Assembly: GCA_963698165.1 (NCBI GenBank)
Contig: CAVOPT010000023.1
Coordinates: forward strand, 1 to 64,000
Direction: 5' to 3'
DNA length: 64,000 nt
Origin: JAAYUJ01 sp963698165
GTDB lineage: Bacteria; Desulfobacterota; Syntrophobacteria; Syntrophobacterales; Syntrophobacteraceae
The notes beneath the pieces were generated by a model that saw only the letters and a program-made list of their open reading frames with translations, was not told the origin of the DNA and searched no databases. Each line of letters starts with the position of its first letter. The first letter of the stretch is position 1. Made by a program: the position numbers and the translations under genes. Shown here in pieces: positions 36,465-45,728 of this stretch.

Positions 36465-36848
36465 ATGACTCGAGAAGGGGACGTGGTTCTGGTCTACGTG
36501 GAAGACAATCCTGCCTTCTTTGCGAGGGTGGAAGCCATTACCGCGGACGTGAAGACCGGCTGGTACCAGATGAAGATGCTGGTGCTCCAGGTTCCCCTTC
36601 TGGTCATCACGTGGATTCTTCGGGAGACTTACATCAACGGGGATGAATTCACCATGGGCGGAAAGCCGGTGAGGGTGGTCAAGGTGGTCACGCCGGCCGA
36701 GGAAACCGAGCTCTCCGACCTGGAAGAGACTCCGGAGAAAGAGCCGGAGGTCATTCACCCCGAGGAGAAAGCCCGCGGTGGGAAGAATGGGGAAGCAGGC
36801 AAGGTTGTCTCCCTGGCGGACCGCAGGAAGAAAGATCAGTCTCCCTGA
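36465..36848 (+). CDS. Small protein of unknown function with disordered charged tail
   Basis: A 127-residue protein. Residues 1-75 alternate beta-strand-like and hydrophobic stretches (GDVVLVYVEDNPAFFARVEA, LVLQVPLLVITWIL) and may form a small beta barrel. The remaining 50 residues are Glu/Lys-rich and probably disordered, ending in VVSLADRRKKDQSP. ATG at 36465 follows AAAGGGG. It lies 43 bases after the Nudix gene, likely in the same transcript, and its last 13 bases overlap the convergent HD-domain gene. I do not recognise the family. Confidence 0.6.
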   Translation: MTREGDVVLVYVEDNPAFFARVEAITADVKTGWYQMKMLVLQVPLLVITWILRETYINGDEFTMGGKPVRVVKVVTPAEETELSDLEETPEKEPEVIHPEEKARGGKNGEAGKVVSLADRRKKDQSP

Positions 36849-37465
36849 CGGTGCCACCAATGGTCGTGGCCTTCGAACCACCAGTCGGTGAAGTCGGTGT
36901 TCAGGATTTCCTCCGCGATGCTCTTTCCCACCGCCGTTTTCAGGCGCTTCAGGGCATGGTGGATCCACTTTCCGGCGTAGGAGTTTCCGAGATCCCCCTG
37001 TTCCTTGAGCTCCAGGATAAGGTCCAGCTGGTCGGCATCGTGGGCCAGCTGCACCTCCAAAGCCTCGCCCTTCCGGTACTCCTCCATGAGCTCCCTGAAT
37101 TCATCGCCGAAAGGCAGGGTGCTCGCCAGATCCTCGATGGCCTCCCTTTCCCTGGCCTTGACGTATTGCTTGTTCACGTAGTTGAGGTCCCCGATGCGGG
37201 CTTCCGGGACGTCGTGAAAGAGGCACAGGCAAACGACCTTGAACGGGTCGGCACTCGGCGTGAGCTTTGCCAGGGTGTATCCTATCATCGTCACCCGGTA
37301 CGAATGGTCGGCAACGGATTCTTTCCCCGAGCCGAGGAACTGGTACCCGCTACGGGGGGTTTTTTTGAGCATGCCGAGTTCGAAGAAAAAGTTGACGACG
37401 TTCTTGTGATCGGGTTGAGGAGTCTCGGCGGCCCCGGCGGGGGAGTGCTTGGCATGCCTCTTCAC
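36836..37465 (-). CDS. HD-domain protein, YfbR/HDDC2-like 5'-deoxynucleotidase
   Basis: A 209-residue metal-dependent phosphohydrolase. VADHSYRVTMIGYTLA has the first His (54), CLFHDVPEARIGD has the HD pair (84-85), and AHDADQLDLILELKEQ has the last Asp (144), the H..HD..D ligand set of HD domains. FFFELGMLKKTPRSGY at the N-terminus is typical of the YfbR/HDDC2 branch, which dephosphorylates deoxynucleoside monophosphates. GTG at 37465 is preferred; the frame runs to 37600, but that extension is basic low-complexity sequence. It is convergent with the preceding gene. Confidence 0.8.
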   Translation of the reverse strand: MKRHAKHSPAGAAETPQPDHKNVVNFFFELGMLKKTPRSGYQFLGSGKESVADHSYRVTMIGYTLAKLTPSADPFKVVCLCLFHDVPEARIGDLNYVNKQYVKAREREAIEDLASTLPFGDEFRELMEEYRKGEALEVQLAHDADQLDLILELKEQGDLGNSYAGKWIHHALKRLKTAVGKSIAEEILNTDFTDWWFEGHDHWWHRQGD

Positions 37466-37642
37466 GGCTTGGGATCTACCTTTCCTGGTCTGTTGGGGAG
37501 AGGGTTCTCTTCCGTCCTTTTCCCGGGTGGTCCCGGGACTCTTTCGCCACCCGGTGGATGAGGGACGTGGGGATTCTATCAAAGGTCCCCTGCTTGTCAA
37601 TCCATCCGGCGAAGACCTCGCCCCTCGCTCCCGGGAATCCCA

Positions 37643-37671
37643 TTGACACGCTATGTGAAACCGGATATGCG
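37643..37671 (+). promoter_or_regulatory. Candidate promoter of the first receiver/ATP-grasp gene
   Basis: TTGACA (37643-37648), a 17-base spacer and TATGCG (37666-37671) stand about 110 bases before the start codon. The -35 box is perfect and the -10 box weak, which suggests lower or activator-dependent expression. No palindrome overlaps it, unlike the promoter of the second copy. Confidence 0.45.
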
Positions 37672-37779
37672 ATAAATCAAGATCGCCTCTTGTTCCGTCG
37701 GGCTTCCCCCGGCCCAGGGGAACAAGCCTTCTTCCCTCATGCGGCGTCCTGGTGCGTGGTGTCCTCGCCTTGAAGGTTT

Positions 37780-40700
37780 GTGATCCGTGATGACCCGAGG
37801 GTCGGAGGCCTCATACAGATGCGTTCGGATGCCGGTCAGCGAATCGACGATTCGGACCCCCGCTTCAGGATCTTCTATGAGCTCATGCAGAGAAAGGTGC
37901 GGGACATCCTCCTCGTCTCGACCCTGTATGACGCCTGCATCATGGAGGAAGACGGGCGCCTCGTCGAACGCATCATCAACGAATACCGAGGTCTGAACCT
38001 CAGCCAGCCGCCCCGCATCAACTGGGCATCCACCGCCGAAGAAGCCCTCCATCTCCTGGACACGAAGAATATCGACCTCGTCATCACCATGCTGCGCCTT
38101 GCGGACATGGACGCGTACGCCCTTGCCGAGCGAATCCGGGAGAAGGTGCCGGACCTTCCCATTCTGCTTCTCTCCCACACGGTTCCGGACCCTCAGTGCG
38201 CGTCCGAGACGGTCCACCGGTCCATCGACAGGACCTTCGTCTGGACGGGGAATGCCGATCTCCTGCTTGCCCTCATCAAGAGCACGGAAGACCGGTGGAA
38301 CGTCGTGCCCGACACCCAGTCGGCGGGCGTCCGGGTCATCCTCTTCGTGGAAGATTCCCCCCTGTACCGGTCGACGCTGCTGCCGGTTCTCTACAAGGAG
38401 GTGGTTTCGCAGATCCAGGCCGTCATGGAGGAAGGGCTCAACGAGGAGCACAAGCTCCTCACCATGCGTGCCCGTCCCAAGATTCTGGTGGCTGAAACCT
38501 TCGAGGAGGCCACGGAGCTTTTCAGGCGTTTCGAGCCCAACGTCCTCGGCGTGATTTCCGACGTGAGATTTCCCTTTGAGTGCAGAATGGACGACAGCGC
38601 GGGAGTCCGGTTTCTCAAGGAAATCAAGCGGGAACGATTCGACATCCCCCTTCTCCTGACCAGTTCCGACCCGGCCAACTCGGGGAAGGCTGCGGAAATC
38701 CCCGCCGTGTTTCTCAATAAGAATTCCCCTACGCTCCACGACGACATCCGGGCCTTTCTCAAGTTTCAGCTGGGTTTCGGGAGCTTCATCTTTCGCATGC
38801 CTGACGGCCGGGAGATCACCAGGGTTTCCAACATACGGTCGCTGGAGCGGGTGCTCCCTTCGATCCCGGCCGAATCCTTCCGCCATCACTGGACCCACAA
38901 CGATTTCTCGCGATGGCTCTTTGCCCGCACCGAAATCATCGTCGCCTCGAAACTGCGGCCCGTGACCGACGCGGATTTCAAGGGTGACGAGGAGGAGATG
39001 AAACGGTTCCTCGTGACGGTCCTCCGCAAGCGTCGCCGGTGGCAGCAGCTGGCCGTCGTCGCAACCCTGGAAGCCGAGGATTTCGATCCGGAAATGGAGT
39101 TTTTCCGGGTGGGAAAGGGGTCCCTGGGAGGCAAGGGGCGCGGTCTCGTGTTCCTTTTCAATCTCTTGCGTTTGAAACGATCCCTCCACGAGAATTTCCC
39201 TCAGCTCGACATCGTGCTTCCCCAGACCCTCATCGTGACGACGGAGGGGTTCGAATCCTTCGTACAGCTTAACAACCTGAAGGACCGGGTGAAGGGAAAC
39301 CTCTCCGATGAGGAGATCGGCGGCGTCTTTCTCGGGGCGGATTTCCCGGGATGGCTGGAGAAGAGGCTCGCCGCATACCTTTCGAAAGTGGAGTATCCTC
39401 TCGCCATCCGGTCCTCGAGCATTCTGGAGGACAGCCATTCGCGACCCTACGCCGGGCTTTACAAAACCTACATGCTCCCCAACAACCATCCGCGTTTCGA
39501 CAAACGCCTGGAACAGCTCGTCACCGCCATCAAGCTGGTTTATGCCTCCACCTATTACAGAGGGCCCAGGAGCTTTGCCGGCCGAACGCCTTACGGAGTG
39601 GAAGAGGACAAGATGGCCGTCGTGGTTCAGAGGCTTGTGGGGAGGCCTTACGGGGGGCACTTCTATCCTGCCGTTTCCGGAGTGGCCCAATCCTACAACT
39701 ACTATCCGTTTCCGCCCATGAAGCCTGAGGACGGCATCGCCCACATGGCCCTCGGCCTGGGGAGGACCGTGGTGGAAGGGGGCAGGACGGTCCGGTTTTC
39801 ACCCAGGTACCCTCAGGTGCTTCCCGCCTTTTCCACGGTTGAAGGGATTCTCGACAGCGCCCAGGGGGAGTTCTACTCCCTCGACCTGCAACAGCCGGAG
39901 GTGGTCCTGGAGGTCCGAGAGGAATCCAACCTGGAGAAGCGGCACATCATGGAGGCAGCCAACGAGGAGCCGGTGATCCTGCTCTCCGACACCTACGTGC
40001 CGGAAGAGCACCGGATCAGGGAGGGGTCCGGGTCACCCGGCACCCGGGTTCTGACGTTTTCCCACATCCTCAAATACAACGCGCTGCCCCTCGCGGGGGT
40101 CCTCTCGGAACTCCTCCCCATGGGAAAGACGGGAATGGGCTGCCCCGTCGAGATAGAATTCTCCATAAACCTCTTCAATCCGGATGAAAATCGCCGCTCC
40201 GAGCTCGCATTGCTGCAGATACGCCCCATGGGCGGCCAGGAGCGGTTTGGCGAGGTCCAGATAAGCGACGACGAGATCGCCGCCGCTTTCTGTTATTCGT
40301 CCCATGCCCTGGGAAACGGCGTTAAGGAACAGCTGGAGGACATCCTCTTCGTCATGCCGGACCTGTTCGATGTGGCCCGCACCAGGGAGATCGCCCGGGA
40401 GATCGGGTCCCTCAACGCCAGGCTCCTGGAGGCGAAGCGCAAGTACCTCCTCATCGGTCCCGGCCGCTGGGGCAGCGCGGACCGGTGGCTTGGAATCCCC
40501 GTGGACTGGCATGACATCTCGGGCGTCGAGGCCATCGTGGAAGCGGCAACGAGGGAACTCAAGGCGGAACCTTCCCAGGGTTCCCACTTCTTCCACAACA
40601 TCACGTCCCTCGGCATCGATTACGTCATGGTGACACAAGACGGTTCGGATTTTCTCGACTGGGACTGGCTCCAGTCCCAACACAGAGTGGGCGGGACGCG

Positions 40701-40797
40701 CCACGTGGCCCACGTTCGATTGGAAAGGCCTTTCGTCATCAAGGTGCAAGGCAGGCAGTCCCGCTGCGTGATGCTGAAGGGTCTTCAACTGCCTTGA
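37780..40797 (+). CDS. Receiver-receiver-ATP-grasp (PEP-synthase N-domain) protein, copy 1
   Basis: A 1,005-residue cytosolic protein. Residues 40-170 form a receiver-like fold (ILLVSTLYDAC, DLVITMLRLADMD) with Met104 where the phospho-acceptor Asp should be. Residues 185-335 form a second receiver with the acidic pair ED (191-192), Asp261 in VISDVRFP, Thr294 and Lys314. Residues about 440-820 resemble the ATP-grasp domain of PEP synthase/pyruvate phosphate dikinase (KGSLGGKGRGL, LAIRSSSILEDS, MAVVVQRLV, ending in ALLQIRP). The phosphohistidine and PEP/pyruvate barrel domains are absent. A conserved C-terminal region contains GPGRWGSADRWLGIPV (893-908). GTG at 37780 follows GAAGG. It precedes a glutamate dehydrogenase gene. 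Reaction and partner unknown. Confidence 0.75.
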   Translation: MIRDDPRVGGLIQMRSDAGQRIDDSDPRFRIFYELMQRKVRDILLVSTLYDACIMEEDGRLVERIINEYRGLNLSQPPRINWASTAEEALHLLDTKNIDLVITMLRLADMDAYALAERIREKVPDLPILLLSHTVPDPQCASETVHRSIDRTFVWTGNADLLLALIKSTEDRWNVVPDTQSAGVRVILFVEDSPLYRSTLLPVLYKEVVSQIQAVMEEGLNEEHKLLTMRARPKILVAETFEEATELFRRFEPNVLGVISDVRFPFECRMDDSAGVRFLKEIKRERFDIPLLLTSSDPANSGKAAEIPAVFLNKNSPTLHDDIRAFLKFQLGFGSFIFRMPDGREITRVSNIRSLERVLPSIPAESFRHHWTHNDFSRWLFARTEIIVASKLRPVTDADFKGDEEEMKRFLVTVLRKRRRWQQLAVVATLEAEDFDPEMEFFRVGKGSLGGKGRGLVFLFNLLRLKRSLHENFPQLDIVLPQTLIVTTEGFESFVQLNNLKDRVKGNLSDEEIGGVFLGADFPGWLEKRLAAYLSKVEYPLAIRSSSILEDSHSRPYAGLYKTYMLPNNHPRFDKRLEQLVTAIKLVYASTYYRGPRSFAGRTPYGVEEDKMAVVVQRLVGRPYGGHFYPAVSGVAQSYNYYPFPPMKPEDGIAHMALGLGRTVVEGGRTVRFSPRYPQVLPAFSTVEGILDSAQGEFYSLDLQQPEVVLEVREESNLEKRHIMEAANEEPVILLSDTYVPEEHRIREGSGSPGTRVLTFSHILKYNALPLAGVLSELLPMGKTGMGCPVEIEFSINLFNPDENRRSELALLQIRPMGGQERFGEVQISDDEIAAAFCYSSHALGNGVKEQLEDILFVMPDLFDVARTREIAREIGSLNARLLEAKRKYLLIGPGRWGSADRWLGIPVDWHDISGVEAIVEAATRELKAEPSQGSHFFHNITSLGIDYVMVTQDGSDFLDWDWLQSQHRVGGTRHVAHVRLERPFVIKVQGRQSRCVMLKGLQLP

Positions 40798-40918
40798 CGG
40801 GCCTCGGCGGTCCAATGGGCGCCCTTTAGGGCATGCGCAGGGAAGGGGCTCTTCGCCACATGACAAGAGGAAGAGACACTTGGCGGATGAACGTGACGGG
40901 TTTTCAAGGAGGAGCGAC

Positions 40919-42268
40919 ATGTCGGACATCATGGAAATCGTGAAGAGCAGGAATCCCCACGAAAAAGAATTCCATCAGGCCGTGGGGGAGGTCGCGGATT
41001 CCGTCAAGCCGGTTCTCGACCGCAATCCCCAATACAGGCACCAGAAGATCCTGGAGCGGATGGTGGAGCCCGAGCGGGTCATCATGTTCCGCGTGGTGTG
41101 GATGGACGACCGGGGAACCGTCCAGGTGAACCGTGGCTACCGTATTCAGATGAGCAGTGCCATTGGGCCCTACAAAGGCGGGCTGCGCTTTCACCCGTCG
41201 GTGAACCTCAGCATACTGAAGTTTCTCGCCTTCGAACAGGTGTTCAAGAATGCCCTCACCACCCTCCCCATGGGCGGGGGCAAGGGCGGGTCGGACTTCG
41301 ACCCCAAGGGGAAATCCGACAACGAGGTCATGCGCTTCTGCCAGAGCTTCATGTGCGAACTGTACCGCCACGTGGGGGCGGACACGGACGTCCCGGCGGG
41401 GGACATCGGAGTGGGGGCGCGGGAAGTCGGTTACCTCTTCGGAATGTACAAACGATTGTGCAATGAATTCACCGGGGTGTTCACCGGGAAGAGCCTGAAC
41501 TGGGGAGGGAGCCTCATCCGTCGCGAAGCGACGGGCTATGGGTGTGTCTATTTCGCATCCGAGATGCTCGCGACCAGGAACCAAAGCCTGGAAGGGAAAG
41601 TGTGCCTCGTCTCCGGTTCCGGCAATGTGGCCCAATACACGGTGGAGAAGATCCTCGATCTCGGGGGCAAGGTGGTGACCCTCTCGGATTCCAATGGACA
41701 CATCCATGACGAGAGCGGTATCGACCGGGAGAAGCTGGCTTTCGTGAAGGAGTTGAAAAACGTCAGGAGAGGCCGCATCAAAGAGTACGCTGAAAAGTAT
41801 CCCGCCTCGTTCTACACGCCGGCGGAACCCGCCGGGGATTCCAATCCCATCTGGGATCACAAGGCGGACTGTGCCTTCCCTTCAGCCACGGAAAACGAGA
41901 TCAACGGCAAGGATGCCCAAAACCTCGTGAAGAACGGGGTCCAACTGGTGGCCGAAGGGGCGAACATGCCGACCACGCCTGAAGGGGTCGACGTCTTCAT
42001 GGAAAACCGCATTCTCTATGCTCCGGGAAAGGCATCCAACGCCGGCGGGGTTGCCGTCTCGGGCCTTGAGATGACTCAGAACAGCATGCGCTTGAGCTGG
42101 ACCCGGGAGGAAGTGGACACCCGGTTGCGAACCATCATGAAAACGATTCACAGGACTTGCCTGGACGCATCCGCCCATTACGGCATCCGCGGAGATTACA
42201 TGAAAGGGGCCAATATCGCCGGGTTCGTCAAGGTGGCGGAAGCATTGCTCGATCATGGGCTCGTATAA
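40919..42268 (+). CDS. gdhA: Glutamate dehydrogenase, copy 1 (NADP-type signature)
   Basis: A 449-residue hexameric-type glutamate dehydrogenase interconverting glutamate with 2-oxoglutarate and ammonium. PMGGGKGGSDFDPKGKS (about 118) holds the catalytic Lys, PAGDIGVGAREVG (159-171) the catalytic Asp, and the Rossmann loop is GSGNV (233-237). The segment after the second strand reads LSDSNG (255-260), like the SDSSG of the NADP enzyme of E. coli. ATG at 40919 follows AAGGAGGAG. It lies 121 bases after the receiver/ATP-grasp gene, probably in one transcript. Confidence 0.95.
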   Translation: MSDIMEIVKSRNPHEKEFHQAVGEVADSVKPVLDRNPQYRHQKILERMVEPERVIMFRVVWMDDRGTVQVNRGYRIQMSSAIGPYKGGLRFHPSVNLSILKFLAFEQVFKNALTTLPMGGGKGGSDFDPKGKSDNEVMRFCQSFMCELYRHVGADTDVPAGDIGVGAREVGYLFGMYKRLCNEFTGVFTGKSLNWGGSLIRREATGYGCVYFASEMLATRNQSLEGKVCLVSGSGNVAQYTVEKILDLGGKVVTLSDSNGHIHDESGIDREKLAFVKELKNVRRGRIKEYAEKYPASFYTPAEPAGDSNPIWDHKADCAFPSATENEINGKDAQNLVKNGVQLVAEGANMPTTPEGVDVFMENRILYAPGKASNAGGVAVSGLEMTQNSMRLSWTREEVDTRLRTIMKTIHRTCLDASAHYGIRGDYMKGANIAGFVKVAEALLDHGLV

Positions 42269-42330
42269 GGCGGAACGAAGGGGCCTTGAGTCGGTTTTTG
42301 AGAGCCGTGCCTGCGCGATTCATGACGGCA

Positions 42331-42398
42331 AACCACGAAGGGCACGAAGAATCACGAAGGAATTCATCTTCTTCGTGCCCTTCGCGTTCTTCGTGGTT
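42331..42398. repeat. Long imperfect palindrome (AACCACGAAG...CTTCGTGGTT)
   Basis: A 68-base palindrome with perfect 10-bp ends and internally repeated CACGAAG/CTTCGTG units. Related arms occur at 30088-30107 and 30438-30462. It sits in the 353-base spacer between the two module copies, downstream of the first glutamate dehydrogenase. It may act as an mRNA 3' structure; the remaining spacer holds only the promoter below. Confidence 0.75.
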
Positions 42399-42536
42399 CA
42401 GTGGTTCAAATGATATCCATCAGAATATTTCCGAGCAGTTGCACACGCCCACCCTGATCACCATTGGCGATGAAATCCATAACTTTTCCGAGTAAAATCA
42501 ATTAAATTTCTTTTGACATCCCCTTAAAAAATCCCC

Positions 42537-42568
42537 TTGACAAGGAATCTGATGTCTGATATATCAGA
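42537..42568 (+). promoter_or_regulatory. Promoter with overlapping 14-bp palindromic operator, second module copy
   Basis: TTGACA (42537-42542), a 17-base spacer and TATATC (42560-42565) form a good sigma70-like promoter 54-60 bases before the ATG of the second receiver/ATP-grasp gene. The perfect palindrome TCTGATATATCAGA (42555-42568) covers the -10 box, with an extra AATCTGA half-site just upstream (42547-42553). A repressor bound here would block transcription. Another TTGACA lies at 42513. Confidence 0.65.
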
Positions 42569-42621
42569 TTTCAACTCTGCAAGGTTGCTCCATCCCGCAA
42601 CGTTCGAGGGAGGATGTTGGC

Positions 42622-45600
42622 ATGACCGGTCACACGAGCATTACAGGTCCAACGTGCACGACGGCCAACCTCGCTCCTTCCGTCGATGAATTCGATCCCC
42701 GATTTACAATCTTTCACGAGCTGATGCGAGAGAAGGTCCAGGAGATTCTCCTCGTTTCCACTCTCTACGACGCGTGCATCATGGAGGAAGATGGTCGGCT
42801 GGCCGAGAGGATCATCAATGAATACCGGGGCCTGAGCCTGAGTCAGCCCCCCCGCCTGAACTGGGCTTCTTCCGCCGAGGAAGCCCTCCGCTGCCTGCAT
42901 CACAAACGGTTCGACATGGTGATCACCATGCGGCGTTTGGCCGACATGGATGTCTACGCGTTCGGGGAAGAACTGAAGAAAAGGAATCCGCAGCTGCCGG
43001 TGATCCTTTTCACCCACACGGCCCCCGACCCGAGGTGCACCCCCGTTCGGGTGAAGAGGCCCGGCATTGACAGGACTTTCATCTGGTCGGGCAATACCGA
43101 CCTCATCATCGCGCTGGTCAAGAGCGTGGAAGATCAGATGAATGTCGGTCACGACATTGAGATGGCGGGGGTCCGGGTGATTCTCTTCGTGGAGGATTCT
43201 CCCATCTACCTGTCCACGCTCCTGCCCGTGCTGTACCGGGAGGTCATGCAGCAAACCCAGGCGGTGATGGAACAGGGACTGAATGAAGAGCACAAGCTTC
43301 TCACCATGCGTGCTCGCCCGAAGATCCTGGTGGCCGAGGATTTTGAACAGGCGACGCAGCTTTACGAATTGTACCTCCCCTATCTCCTGGGGGTGATTTC
43401 GGACGTGCGATTCCCCAGAAACGGCGAACTGGACGATGACGCGGGGGTCAATTTCCTCTCCAGGGTGAAGCGGGAGCAGCCGGACATCCCCCTCCTGCTG
43501 ACCAGCTCCGAGCCTGCCAACGCCGAACGGGCTCTCCAGATCCCGGCCATGTTCATCAACAAGAATTCTCCATCCCTCCACACTGAAGTGCGTTCGTTTC
43601 TCACGGGCCACCTCGGCTTCGGAGACTTCATTTTTCGCCTTCCCGATGGCCGGGAGATTGCCCGTGTCTCCAACATGCACTCTTTCGAAAAGACTCTGCC
43701 CACCATTCCCAGGGAGTCATTCTATTACCATTGGAGCCGCAATGATTTTTCGAGATGGCTCTTTGCCCGGTCGGAAATCATCCTTGCCTCCAAGCTGCGC
43801 CCTGCGACGGACAAGGACTTCTCGGGGGATGTGGAGAGCATGCGGCGGTTCATCATCTCTAATATTCATGAGCGTCGGATCCGTCGGCAAGAGGGGCTGG
43901 TGGCGAGCTTCGACTCCGGCGATTTCGACCTGGACACGGACTTCTTCAAAATCGGCAAGGGGTCACTTGGGGGAAAGGCCAGGGGGCTGGTCTTCATTTC
44001 CAACATGCTTCGCCGTCACGCTGCTCTGCGGGAGAACTACCCGGGAGTCCGGGTCACCTTTCCCAGGACACTGATCATCACCACCGAGGGGTTTGACGCC
44101 CTGATGGAGGAAAATGGTCTGGAAGACCTCTGGGAAACGACGCTGAACGATGGAGAAATCGCACGGCTTTTCATGGATGCCCGCTTTCCGGGTTGGATCG
44201 AGGAAAAGCTCGCGGTGTACCTGGGTCACGTACACCATCCCCTGGCGGTTCGTTCCTCGAGTCTTCTCGAAGACAACCAGAACCAGCCCTATGCCGGCCT
44301 CTATCGAACGCTCATGCTGCCCAACAACCACCCCGACCCCGCAGTGCGGTTGGAGCAGCTCGTCACGACGGTCAAGCTCATTTATGCGTCCACCTTTTAC
44401 CGGGCTCCGAGGGCCTTTGCCTTGAGAACGTCCCAAGGCGCGGAAAAGGAGAAGATGGCGATCATCATCCAGAGGCTCATCGGCAAGCGCCAGGGGGACT
44501 ATTTCTATCCTGCCATTTCCGGTGTGGCCCAATCACAGAATTATTACCCTATTTCTCCCATGAAGACGGAGGACGGCGTCGCCCACATTGCCGTCGGCCT
44601 CGGAAAGACGGTCATGGCCGGAGAGAAGGCGCTCCGGTTTTGTCCCAGGTATCCGCATGTTCTGCCCCAATTCTCCTCCGTTGAAGACATCCTGCGAAAC
44701 GCTCAGCGCACTTTCTACGCTCTGAAAATGACCCATGAAGAGTTTGCGCCCGATGCTCACGAAGAATGCACTTTGGAAAAGCGCGAGATAGAAGACGCTG
44801 AGGCGGAGGAGCCGGTGAGGATCCTGTCGAGCATCTACAGGCCGGAGGAACACTGCATTGTCGACGGATCCATGGGGGAAGGGCATCGGATCGTCACCTT
44901 TGCCCAGGTGCTGAAGTACAAGCTCCTCCCGCTCCCGGAGCTGCTGTCGGACATCCTCGAAACGGCCCGCGAGGGGATGGGCTGCCCGGTGGAGATTGAG
45001 TTCTCGGTGAACCTGGGTTCCCCGGAGGACGCCCGCTCCGAGCTGAGTCTCGTGCAAGTCAGACCCATGGCCAGCGAAGAGGCCATCGACGGGGTTGAAA
45101 TCAGCAGCGGGGAGATCTCCGGAGCTTTCTGCTATTCCGCCCACGCTCTCGGAAACGGAAGGAAAAAAGGCATGACGGACATTCTCTATGTCAAGCCCGA
45201 CGTCTTCGATCCGAGTCGTATGCCCCAGATAGCCCGAGAAATCGGGGAGATGAATTCCGTGATCTTTCAGCAGGGTCGCACCTACTTGCTGGTCGGCCCG
45301 GGGAGATGGGGCTCCGGCGACCGTTGGCTCGGGATACCCGTCGGCTGGGCGGACATCTCCGGAGTCGGGGCCATCGTCGAGACCACGGACCCACAGCTCA
45401 AGGCCGAACCCTCCCAGGGGTCTCATTTCTTCCACAACATCACGACCCTGGGGATCAGCTACATCGCGGTAAACGATAAGGAGGGCGATTTCCTTGACTG
45501 GAACTGGCTGCGATCCCTTCCCCTGGCGGGTGAGACAACCCATGTGGCTCACGTGCACCTGAGTGACCCGTTTGTGGTGAAACTGGACGGGAAGAAGTCT

Positions 45601-45660
45601 CTTGGCGTCATTTTCATGGGGACTTCCAGCGAAGGAGCACTCTGTTTCGAATCGACCTGA
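42622..45660 (+). CDS. Receiver-receiver-ATP-grasp (PEP-synthase N-domain) protein, copy 2
   Basis: A 1,012-residue paralogue of the protein at 37780, with the same architecture and near-identical motif positions. The first receiver-like domain has Met103 instead of the phospho-Asp (VITMRRLADMD). The second keeps ED (191-192), Asp261, Thr294 and Lys314. The ATP-grasp region has KGSLGGKARGL, LAVRSSSLLEDN, MAIIIQRLI and LVQVRP, and the C-terminus has GPGRWGSGDRWLGIPV and KAEPSQGSHFFHN. No phosphohistidine or PEP-binding domain follows. ATG at 42622 has GGAGG nine bases upstream. It precedes the second glutamate dehydrogenase by 68 bases. Divergence along the whole length shows that the duplication is not recent. 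Confidence 0.75.
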   Translation: MTGHTSITGPTCTTANLAPSVDEFDPRFTIFHELMREKVQEILLVSTLYDACIMEEDGRLAERIINEYRGLSLSQPPRLNWASSAEEALRCLHHKRFDMVITMRRLADMDVYAFGEELKKRNPQLPVILFTHTAPDPRCTPVRVKRPGIDRTFIWSGNTDLIIALVKSVEDQMNVGHDIEMAGVRVILFVEDSPIYLSTLLPVLYREVMQQTQAVMEQGLNEEHKLLTMRARPKILVAEDFEQATQLYELYLPYLLGVISDVRFPRNGELDDDAGVNFLSRVKREQPDIPLLLTSSEPANAERALQIPAMFINKNSPSLHTEVRSFLTGHLGFGDFIFRLPDGREIARVSNMHSFEKTLPTIPRESFYYHWSRNDFSRWLFARSEIILASKLRPATDKDFSGDVESMRRFIISNIHERRIRRQEGLVASFDSGDFDLDTDFFKIGKGSLGGKARGLVFISNMLRRHAALRENYPGVRVTFPRTLIITTEGFDALMEENGLEDLWETTLNDGEIARLFMDARFPGWIEEKLAVYLGHVHHPLAVRSSSLLEDNQNQPYAGLYRTLMLPNNHPDPAVRLEQLVTTVKLIYASTFYRAPRAFALRTSQGAEKEKMAIIIQRLIGKRQGDYFYPAISGVAQSQNYYPISPMKTEDGVAHIAVGLGKTVMAGEKALRFCPRYPHVLPQFSSVEDILRNAQRTFYALKMTHEEFAPDAHEECTLEKREIEDAEAEEPVRILSSIYRPEEHCIVDGSMGEGHRIVTFAQVLKYKLLPLPELLSDILETAREGMGCPVEIEFSVNLGSPEDARSELSLVQVRPMASEEAIDGVEISSGEISGAFCYSAHALGNGRKKGMTDILYVKPDVFDPSRMPQIAREIGEMNSVIFQQGRTYLLVGPGRWGSGDRWLGIPVGWADISGVGAIVETTDPQLKAEPSQGSHFFHNITTLGISYIAVNDKEGDFLDWNWLRSLPLAGETTHVAHVHLSDPFVVKLDGKKSLGVIFMGTSSEGALCFEST

Positions 45661-45728
45661 AGCGGTTTCAGCGAAACGGCGGAGAAGAGTCTGCTGTTGT
45701 TATCGGACGCAATTCTGGAGGGCATGAA

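Noticed and set aside
39240..39265. GGTTCGAATCC, resembling a tRNA T-arm
   Set aside because: It lies inside the coding sequence of the first ATP-grasp protein with no acceptor or anticodon stems around it. No tRNA gene was recognised anywhere in the window.
37651..39744. Long open frame of 697 codons on the minus strand, opposite the first ATP-grasp gene
   Set aside because: It lies wholly antisense to a protein with clear conserved motifs. Its composition is the His/Arg/Gly-rich pattern of a GC-rich shadow frame, and a similar shadow occurs opposite the paralogue.
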